64,000 nucleotides of DNA from an uncultured Draconibacterium sp. (lineage in GTDB: Bacteria > Bacteroidota > Bacteroidia > Bacteroidales > Prolixibacteraceae), in NCBI RefSeq assembly GCF_963676815.1, contig NZ_OY781365.1:4560501-4624500 (forward strand). The letters run 5' to 3'. The number at the start of each line of letters is the position of its first letter. Position 1 is the first letter of the stretch. The notes beneath the pieces are model-generated. The model was not told the origin of the DNA, did not search any database, and was given only the letters and a program-made list of their open reading frames with translations. Both the position numbers and the translations under genes were made by a program. Shown piece by piece: positions 17,914 to 24,429 of this stretch.

Positions 17914-19376
17914 TGGAATTTTTAGGAGTAATTGTACTTGTAGTAAGCTTTATAATTTTACTTGTAATTGGAGTTCCCATTGCTATCAGTATCGGAATTT
18001 CAGGGATTTTAACCATGCTGGTAACCATTATGCCACTTCCTGCTGCAACAACGTTTGCGCAGCGAATGGCAACGGGGCTGGATAGTTTTGCACTGCTGGC
18101 GATACCGTTTTTTATACTGGCGGGGAATATAATGAACAAGGGCGGGATAGCTATCCGGCTCATTAATTTTGCTCGTGTTCTGGTTGGTCGCTGGCCCGCC
18201 GGACTGGCATTCGTAAATGTTTTTGCGAACATGCTTTTTGGTGCTATTTCTGGTTCTGCAGCTGCTTCGGCTTCGGCAATCGGTAGTATTATGATGCCTG
18301 AAATGAACAAAGAAGGCTACGATAAAAACTTTAGTGCTGCGGTGAATATCACGTCGGCAACAACGGGTTTGTCTATTCCGCCAAGTAATATCCTCATTGT
18401 ATATTCGCTGGCCAGTGGTGGTGTTTCCATTACGGCGCTTTTCCTTGCCGGCTATGCGCCGGGTATTTTAACCGGTTTGGCGATTATGGCCGTGGCTATG
18501 GGAATGTTTTCGTACAAACATTTCGGATTTAAAGGAATGGTGCGCAACCTGGGTAAATTCTTTGCCGTTATTGCATCTCTGGCTTTGGTAATTGTTGGAT
18601 TAATAAAAGTAAACAGCGCATTCTCGGCCGGAGTTGCAATAGCAATTTATGGAGGAATTGGTGCTTTGTTTCTGGGCGGAATAGGCTATTACGGCAGCAG
18701 ACATAAAAAAGGAGCGTTAAATGCTTTAAAAACACTTTGGCGCGCTTTCCCGAGTTTGATGATGTTGGTAATTGTTATCGGTGGTATTGTGGCCGGTTTT
18801 TTCACCGCAACCGAAGCATCGGCAGTAGCGGTTTTATATGCGCTGATCCTGGCTTTTATTTACCGCGAGATGACCATAAAAGATCTTCCGGATGTAATTT
18901 TACGCTCGGTAAAAACAACAGCATTTGTATTGTTACTTGTGGCAACTTGTATCGGTTTGTCGTGGATTATGGCTTACGAAAATATTCCACAAAACGTAAG
19001 TGAAGCTTTATTGGCACTCAGTGATAATAAATTTGTAATCCTGTTGATCATCAACTTGATTTTGTTGTTTGTGGGTGTGTTTATGGACATGACTCCGGCA
19101 GTGTTGATCTTTACTCCGATATTCTTACCAATTGTTACAAACCTGGGATTGGAACCGGTTCACTTCGGAATTATAATGGTGCTGAACCTGAGTGTAGGTT
19201 TGGGAACACCGCCTGTTGGATCGCTGTTATTCATCGGTTGTAGTGTAAGTCAGGTTAAAATTGAAACGGTGATAAAACCACTTATCCCGATGTTTATTGC
19301 AATGATCGTTTGTTTGTTGCTGGTAACGTATATTCCGGAAATTTCGATGTGGCTACCGCAAAGTCTGGGATTTTAG
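17913..19376 (+). CDS. dctM: TRAP transporter large permease
   Basis: A 487-residue, very hydrophobic DctM-family permease with typical segments LLAIPFFILAGNIMNKGGI, FGAISGSAAASASAIGSIM, TTGLSIPPSNILIVYSLASGG and the C-terminal GLGTPPVGSLLF. It forms the translocation path with DctQ. It is about 55 residues longer than usual members: the extra part is in the middle (about residues 205-260), adding two hydrophobic segments (LGKFFAVIASLALVIVGLI, AIYGGIGALFLGGIGYY). Start overlaps the dctQ stop. A long hairpin follows the gene and ends the operon. Confidence 0.92.
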   Translation: MEFLGVIVLVVSFIILLVIGVPIAISIGISGILTMLVTIMPLPAATTFAQRMATGLDSFALLAIPFFILAGNIMNKGGIAIRLINFARVLVGRWPAGLAFVNVFANMLFGAISGSAAASASAIGSIMMPEMNKEGYDKNFSAAVNITSATTGLSIPPSNILIVYSLASGGVSITALFLAGYAPGILTGLAIMAVAMGMFSYKHFGFKGMVRNLGKFFAVIASLALVIVGLIKVNSAFSAGVAIAIYGGIGALFLGGIGYYGSRHKKGALNALKTLWRAFPSLMMLVIVIGGIVAGFFTATEASAVAVLYALILAFIYREMTIKDLPDVILRSVKTTAFVLLLVATCIGLSWIMAYENIPQNVSEALLALSDNKFVILLIINLILLFVGVFMDMTPAVLIFTPIFLPIVTNLGLEPVHFGIIMVLNLSVGLGTPPVGSLLFIGCSVSQVKIETVIKPLIPMFIAMIVCLLLVTYIPEISMWLPQSLGF

Positions 19377-19383
19377 CGACTTA

Positions 19384-19433
19384 AAATTTGTGTTTTATAT
19401 TGGCTCATGGGAGTTAATATAAAACACAAATTT
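19384..19433 (+). terminator. Long perfect inverted repeat ending the uronate operon
   Basis: Arms of 18 bases match perfectly (19384-19401, AAATTTGTGTTTTATATT, with 19416-19433) around a 14-base loop, starting 7 bases after the dctM stop. There is no long T-run, and the stem is AT-rich, so it may act as a terminator or a 3'-end stabiliser. Confidence 0.6.
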
Positions 19434-19458
19434 CAATACTTTCTCTATTTTCGCCTCC

Positions 19459-19917
19459 ATGAAGTTATTCGTTTTTGATTTGGACTTTACCCTTTGGGAC
19501 GCCGGTGGAACCTGGTGCGATGCCACAAATCCGCCTTATTACTGGAACAACGGAGCCTTGCTTGATCAATCGAACAGTGAAATGGAATTGTATCCCGATG
19601 TGATTCCAGTATTGGAGGAACTTAAAAGGAACAATCGTAAAATTGCTGCTGCTTCACGAACTTTCGAACCTTCCTGGGCACAAGATCTACTTCACTTGTT
19701 TGATATGGATAAGTATTTCGATTTGAAAGAAATCTACCCTAGCAGTAAAATTCAACATTTCTCAAAGATTAAAAAGCATTTTGGATTTGATTATTCCGAT
19801 ATGGTTTTCTTCGACGATGAACAACGTAACATTCACGAAGTTGGGAAACTGGGCGTTGAAGCGGTTTTTGTAGATGACGGACTCCGAAAGGACCAGGTTT
19901 TTCGGTATTTGAAATAA
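19459..19917 (+). CDS. HAD-superfamily magnesium-dependent phosphatase-1 (MDP-1) family protein
   Basis: A 152-residue cytoplasmic HAD hydrolase. Motif I is FVFDLDFTLWD with both Asps, followed by the MDP-1-like stretch GGTWCDATNPPYYW; motif II is in KIAAASRT, and motif IV is MVFFDDEQRNIHEV. MDP-1 proteins dephosphorylate protein tyrosine or sugar phosphates; the substrate here is unknown. It stands alone after the uronate operon. A -7-like TATTTTCG lies about 10 bases before the start, so it may be translated from a very short leader. Confidence 0.82.
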   Translation: MKLFVFDLDFTLWDAGGTWCDATNPPYYWNNGALLDQSNSEMELYPDVIPVLEELKRNNRKIAAASRTFEPSWAQDLLHLFDMDKYFDLKEIYPSSKIQHFSKIKKHFGFDYSDMVFFDDEQRNIHEVGKLGVEAVFVDDGLRKDQVFRYLK

Positions 19918-20025
19918 ACCTGTCAGAAATCGCATCGCCGGGAGTCAGTAATTTAAACCGTTAAATATCAGTATATTCTTGTGGCGATTCAGCATAAAAT
20001 TTCATGCAGGTCTTCAAACAGCAGT

Positions 20026-20131
20026 TATATTTGCATTATACAAACCCGATAGATAGTTTAGTTAGAGGTTATAAAAACCCTGTTATATTGTGATAAAATA
20101 AATATCCCGGATTGGACGCCCGGGATTTTTT
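20026..20131 (+). ncRNA. Candidate small RNA A of a tandem pair
   Basis: A self-contained unit with no open frame: a TAnnTTTG -7 element (TATATTTG, 20026-20033), an expected 5' end near 20040 in TATACAAACCC, and an intrinsic terminator made of ATCCCGG (20104-20110) and CCGGGAT (20120-20126) followed by six Ts. The predicted transcript is about 90 nt. A second unit with the same promoter context, the same 5' TATACAAACCC and nearly the same terminator follows 330 bases downstream. No known RNA family is recognised. Confidence 0.6.
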
Positions 20132-20359
20132 GCGTTATAAGCCTACTCCAATTAATCAATGTCTTCATAAACAGCCCCACGTTTTACAATCATTTGAATA
20201 CAATACAATAATTCGGTAATATTTTCGAAAGTTTAGTTTTCCCTTCAAGTCGATTAACTATTAATCGCGATTATCCATCAGTATTTCTGTGGCAACAATT
20301 CAGCCATTTGATTAGCTATTTTTCAGAATCTTGTATTCTTGATTATAAATATCGTCGCC

Positions 20360-20471
20360 TAAATTTGTATTATACAAACCCAAAGAGGAGAATTTGAAAT
20401 TTCATTAGGTTGTTAATAGAAGGATTTAAGAGAAGAGGAAAAAATCCCGGAGTGGACGCCGGGATTTTTTT
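20360..20471 (+). ncRNA. Candidate small RNA B of a tandem pair
   Basis: The -7 element is TAAATTTG (20360-20367), with a TTG 18 bases upstream (20339-20341) as a -33 candidate. The transcript would start near 20374 in TATACAAACCC and end at the terminator AATCCCGG / CCGGGATT (stem within 20440-20470) plus seven Ts, about 100 nt. The first about 11 bases and the terminator match unit A; the middle diverges. The space between A and B (20132-20359) holds no gene that I can see. Confidence 0.6.
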
Positions 20472-20500
20472 AGTTACTTCAAGTAAACAAATTCTGAAAA

Positions 20501-20532
20501 AAAAGAGTGCCCACGGACGCGGGCACTCTTTT
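20501..20532 (-). terminator. Intrinsic terminator of the M14 gene pair
   Basis: A perfect 12-bp stem (AAAAGAGTGCCC, 20501-20512, with 20521-20532) around ACGGACGC. On the minus strand it ends in a run of eight Ts, 19 bases after the stop of the upstream gene. The loop shares GGACGC with the terminators of both small-RNA units. Confidence 0.85.
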
Positions 20533-20550
20533 AATTTTATTTCGTAGTTT

Positions 20551-22272
20551 TTATAATTTTACCGTAGTACTTGTATTTCCAGCCTTTTGCGAGATGTATT
20601 CCAGTTTTACTTCTCCTTTACCTTGCACAATAAATTCATACTCCGCCGAATCATGTCCGGGAAGAGCAAAGAATTGTACTTCGGGTTTGTGGTCTTTATA
20701 TGTTACCTGATCAAGGCGGTAATTGTTTATTTTTCCACCGGCAATAACTTTTGCACCCGAAACTTTCAGGTGATCGATAGTATACAATTTATCTTTTACA
20801 GCCTGCGCAGTCATGGTGGATAATCCATTTTTGTTGGTTAGGCGAACCCGAATTCGTTTCAGGTTATTATCCATCTCTTTAACGTCAAAAACCTCCATTT
20901 CAACTTTTGGCGTTTCGTTGGCTGCCAGCAAAACAACCGATGCGTTACGGTGAACCAAATCGGGCAACATAAACGGATGTGGCAAACGAGAGCTCATTTT
21001 TACCCAACCACCAATTTCAATTTCTCCATAAACGGGGTGATTGTATGGGTGCCAATCTTTATACAATTCGCCCTGCACCACATTGTCGTTAAACTTTAAC
21101 TGTTCACGATTACGCGCTGTTCTGTCATTACTTGTAGCTGGTTTATCACTTTTTTCCTTGTAAGTTTCTTGCTCGTCGCGCATAAACAATTCGCCAACAA
21201 AAGTATACGAACCGTGTACAAAGAACATCTGTCCGTCAGAATCACCAAAAGTAGGATAAAGTTCAACTGAGGTCATATATACATAACCGGGAGTGATTTT
21301 GATGGCTTCTTTTCCAATTACATCATAAGCAGCAATATCCGATGCCGGAAGTACCGTTGTATTGTCAGCCGGTACACGTAACCACATACCGCCCGAGTTG
21401 TGGAATGAAAAGTTTACAATTATATTGGGATGTTTGGCCGCAAACTCATCAACAGCTTTAATGCCAACGCCTGAAAACGGAAAGTTTCCGGCTCCCTGCT
21501 GAACATACTGTGGTTGCCAATGGTAGCCCCAGTTACGGTTCGGATCCAGATAACCTTCTGCATCTTCGTTAAATCTTCCGTCGCCATCGTTATCAATTCC
21601 TTCTGAGCCCAATATTGTGTATTCCCCTTTTTCGCCGGGTTTTACGCGAACCATAATCCGCGGATCCTCAGGATCGGGTTTGTAATTCCCATTCGGATCT
21701 TTTATGCGCATCTGGCAAATGCTGCCGTCGCCATCAAGATCGTCCGGTGCATCTTCATCGAATAACCCGTCACCGTCATCATCTTTCGGAATGCGAATGC
21801 TTCGGCTAGAACTAGGTGTATGTGCATCTTTGAAAAAGTGATTACGACCATCAACATTAACCACCGGAATGATGTAGTGAACATTGCTGTCGACAGCTTT
21901 GGTTACCTGCTCGTTTTCGCCATATTTTGTCAGCAACATATTGGCGTAATACAGGCACACCTCGCCGGCCTGAATTTCGTTACCATGAATGTTCCCGTCA
22001 ACCCAAACACCGGGTTTATCATGCTCGGCACCGGTTTTTTTATTGTTGATGGTGAGTGCATAAATCTTAAGTCCTTCCTCACTTTCTCCAACCGATTCCA
22101 GTTTTGTCAGATCAGGGTAAGCTTCATGAAGCACTTCCAATGCTTTTACCACATCATCGTAATCGTAATACCGGTCGAAACGGAGTGGTACTTCAATTTT
22201 AGGTTCGTTGGCGGCAAATACCGAAACAGCCAGCGAGAATATTGCTAATAATGAAAATATCTTGTGTATCAT
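20551..22272 (-). CDS. Exported M14-family zinc carboxypeptidase, intact active site
   Basis: A 573-residue protein with a signal peptide (to about residue 21). The M14 zinc site is complete: H96 and E99 in GNIHGNE, H291 in FSFHNSGG. The Asn-Arg substrate-binding pair is in LDPNRNWGY, and the catalytic Glu is E361 in TFVGELF. Between them lies an insertion with Asp-rich calcium-loop-like repeats (DDDGDGLFDED, DLDGDGSI, DNDGDGRFNED). A C-terminal beta domain follows. It would trim peptides outside the cytoplasm. It is the second gene of a tight pair: the upstream M14 paralogue ends 2 bases before its ATG. Confidence 0.9.
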   Translation of the reverse strand: MIHKIFSLLAIFSLAVSVFAANEPKIEVPLRFDRYYDYDDVVKALEVLHEAYPDLTKLESVGESEEGLKIYALTINNKKTGAEHDKPGVWVDGNIHGNEIQAGEVCLYYANMLLTKYGENEQVTKAVDSNVHYIIPVVNVDGRNHFFKDAHTPSSSRSIRIPKDDDGDGLFDEDAPDDLDGDGSICQMRIKDPNGNYKPDPEDPRIMVRVKPGEKGEYTILGSEGIDNDGDGRFNEDAEGYLDPNRNWGYHWQPQYVQQGAGNFPFSGVGIKAVDEFAAKHPNIIVNFSFHNSGGMWLRVPADNTTVLPASDIAAYDVIGKEAIKITPGYVYMTSVELYPTFGDSDGQMFFVHGSYTFVGELFMRDEQETYKEKSDKPATSNDRTARNREQLKFNDNVVQGELYKDWHPYNHPVYGEIEIGGWVKMSSRLPHPFMLPDLVHRNASVVLLAANETPKVEMEVFDVKEMDNNLKRIRVRLTNKNGLSTMTAQAVKDKLYTIDHLKVSGAKVIAGGKINNYRLDQVTYKDHKPEVQFFALPGHDSAEYEFIVQGKGEVKLEYISQKAGNTSTTVKL

Positions 22273-22274
22273 GA

Positions 22275-24125
22275 TTAACCTCCAATTTTAATTTGTTCAA
22301 CTACATCAGTAAAAACTGTCGACTCAATTCCGGCAGTTATACTTTTGTTTTTGCCTGCTTTTATTAGCCATGTATATTTTTTTACCTGGTTTGCGCCAAT
22401 TGCTCCAACCGGTGTGCGCAGCTTTCCTTCCAGTAGTTCTACTTCGCCATCGAGTGTAAGAATCACAGGAGCCGGTTGACCATTTCGCTGACCCATTGCA
22501 ATGGGGTAGGGAAGTTCGCCGTTGTTGGCTACATATATTTCCAGTTTGTAGATGCCTCCACCCAGGTCAGTAATCTTCTTGTCGGCAATGGTGAACTCAG
22601 GAAGTTCTTTTGATAATTTGAGCAACCATGGCAACTGTGTTGCCGACAATGATGCAATTTTATCTGCTTTTGGTGTTGTTTCCAGGTAAGGAACATAACC
22701 TCCAACTTCCACTTCCTCAAAATCAGGATGATCGACTTTTGTCCACGCAACAAAACCAGCTCCGTCCAGTTCGTCATCCGAATACGCCAGCAACGCTTTG
22801 TCTTTTTCGTCCAACTCATCTTTTTTATCCGACTTTTCCGCTTTCTTTTTCTTCTCGTCTGATGCTTCTTTATCATCCTCTTCTTTCGCTTCTTCTTTTA
22901 CTTTTGGAACCGAGAATAATTGCATACTAAACGACGGTACTCCAAGGTGGTAATACGCCCACAATTCAAACGAACCATTTTTTGCCGGAGTGGGATCGAG
23001 TGTTTCGGTGCTAAAATCTTTAGCTTTCAAATACTTTTTATAATCCTCAGCATATTTTTTGTAGAAAACCAGGTCATCTTCCAGCGGATTTAGTGCCGGC
23101 CCCAAACTCAAATAGCTTGCAACCAGTGCCGAAGTAACATCGGTACCTTCCGGAACAACAGCTTTAAAAAGTTCGATTGTTTCTTCCATTGTGTAGGTTT
23201 TGCTGGCATCGGCATTAAGCATGCTGACGTAACGACGAGGTATTTTTATACGCTCGAGATTCGCATCGCCCTTGCGTCCTCCTTTTGGTGGAACCAAGCA
23301 AAAATTTGAAGTTCCCAGTGTGTAAATCATTGCAATTTCAGGACGATCGGAAATGAAACGCATAATTCCATAAACCTCAGGAGTCTGTCCGGCGAATAAC
23401 CCGGCATCTTTGTTTTCGTATGGAAAAAGGTGCGGAAAAGAAATACCAATGTTTATTCCGCCGGTTGCATCTTCATTGTATTTGCCGTCGTTATCGTTGT
23501 CAATTCCTTCTGTCAATACTTTGTATTCGCCGCGTTCGCCTTTTTGTTTATCGGCTTTTTTCATTAGCCGTGCATCTTTATCCGAAACGATATAATTTCC
23601 ATCAAGGCTTTTGATCCGCATTTGGGTAATCATTCCGTCGCCATTCAGGTCGTCAGGACCATCTTCACCCGTCTGATCATCTGCATCATTGTTCATCTCA
23701 AAAAGGTTGGTGCTCTGACCGGTTTTCAAACCCGAAAAATAAACGGCAGCTGCATCGGGATTGGGTTGTGGCATAATGTACCATTTTACATCTTTGGTAT
23801 AAGCTGTTGAATCCAATAGCATTTTAGCCAGGTAAAGCGCACCTTCCGTTGTCAGCGGCACATTTCCTTCGAAATTAGCACCTACAAAAATTGCCGGTAC
23901 ATCGCTTAGGTTTGCACCAATTTCCAATACCGTAATTGGTTCTCCACCCGGACTTTCTGCAATGGTATGCAGTTTTGCATTTCCCGAAGAAAATTCTTTT
24001 AATAATTGTTGAATCTCCCGGTTGGTATGATAATTATCAAATCCGGAGTAGGTTTGCGCTTTAATACCGGAACTCATAAAAATAAGCACTCCGAGAAAGC
24101 ACAAGAAATGTAGTTTTTTGACCAT
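22275..24125 (-). CDS. Exported M14-like pseudo-carboxypeptidase
   Basis: A 616-residue exported paralogue of the next gene, aligned along its length, including the Asp-rich loops (DDLNGDGMI, DNDNDGKYNED). Every catalytic position has changed: HGNE is FEGN (Glu86, Val89), the third zinc His is Leu270 in YTLGTSN, the Asn-Arg pair is gone, and the catalytic Glu is Gln in FSMQLF. A lysine/glutamate-rich linker of about 40 residues (around 405-445) interrupts the C-terminal half. It cannot be a zinc peptidase by this site. Co-translation with an active paralogue suggests a binding or scaffolding partner. Confidence 0.85.
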   Translation of the reverse strand: MVKKLHFLCFLGVLIFMSSGIKAQTYSGFDNYHTNREIQQLLKEFSSGNAKLHTIAESPGGEPITVLEIGANLSDVPAIFVGANFEGNVPLTTEGALYLAKMLLDSTAYTKDVKWYIMPQPNPDAAAVYFSGLKTGQSTNLFEMNNDADDQTGEDGPDDLNGDGMITQMRIKSLDGNYIVSDKDARLMKKADKQKGERGEYKVLTEGIDNDNDGKYNEDATGGINIGISFPHLFPYENKDAGLFAGQTPEVYGIMRFISDRPEIAMIYTLGTSNFCLVPPKGGRKGDANLERIKIPRRYVSMLNADASKTYTMEETIELFKAVVPEGTDVTSALVASYLSLGPALNPLEDDLVFYKKYAEDYKKYLKAKDFSTETLDPTPAKNGSFELWAYYHLGVPSFSMQLFSVPKVKEEAKEEDDKEASDEKKKKAEKSDKKDELDEKDKALLAYSDDELDGAGFVAWTKVDHPDFEEVEVGGYVPYLETTPKADKIASLSATQLPWLLKLSKELPEFTIADKKITDLGGGIYKLEIYVANNGELPYPIAMGQRNGQPAPVILTLDGEVELLEGKLRTPVGAIGANQVKKYTWLIKAGKNKSITAGIESTVFTDVVEQIKIGG

Positions 24126-24294
24126 AATAAAAGTGTTTTTCTTAAATGTATTATGCTGTTAAAATTCTAATTCTTTTTTGAGTTTATTTTCTTCAGATCA
24201 TTAGAAATCTGTTCTGAATGGTGGCAGGAAATTACACTTTTTTATTAAAAAACTTTAGTTTCTGTGACAAAATATAGATTTATGTTTTAATTGA

Positions 24295-24308
24295 GTGACT
24301 ATTGTCAC
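24295..24308 (+). promoter_or_regulatory. Inverted repeat upstream of the GH78 gene
   Basis: GTGAC-TATT-GTCAC is a perfect 5-base-arm inverted repeat, 122-135 bases before the GH78 start. The shape resembles CRP/FNR or LacI half-sites. The rest of 24126-24429 is AT-rich and shows no gene; a weak -7-like TACTTTTA lies near 24400. Confidence 0.35.
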
Positions 24309-24429
24309 CAATGATACAGCTAACTGTTTGTGTTGAAAACAAAAATCAGTAGAAATTAGTATTGTTATTCCTGTTTAATAAACATAACTTTACAGTCAGT
24401 ACTTTTACTAAACCAATAAATCGAATAAA

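Noticed and set aside
19918..20550. tRNA or riboswitch in the gene-free stretch
   Set aside because: No cloverleaf or known aptamer pattern is seen; the terminators close short independent units and do not precede a same-strand gene.
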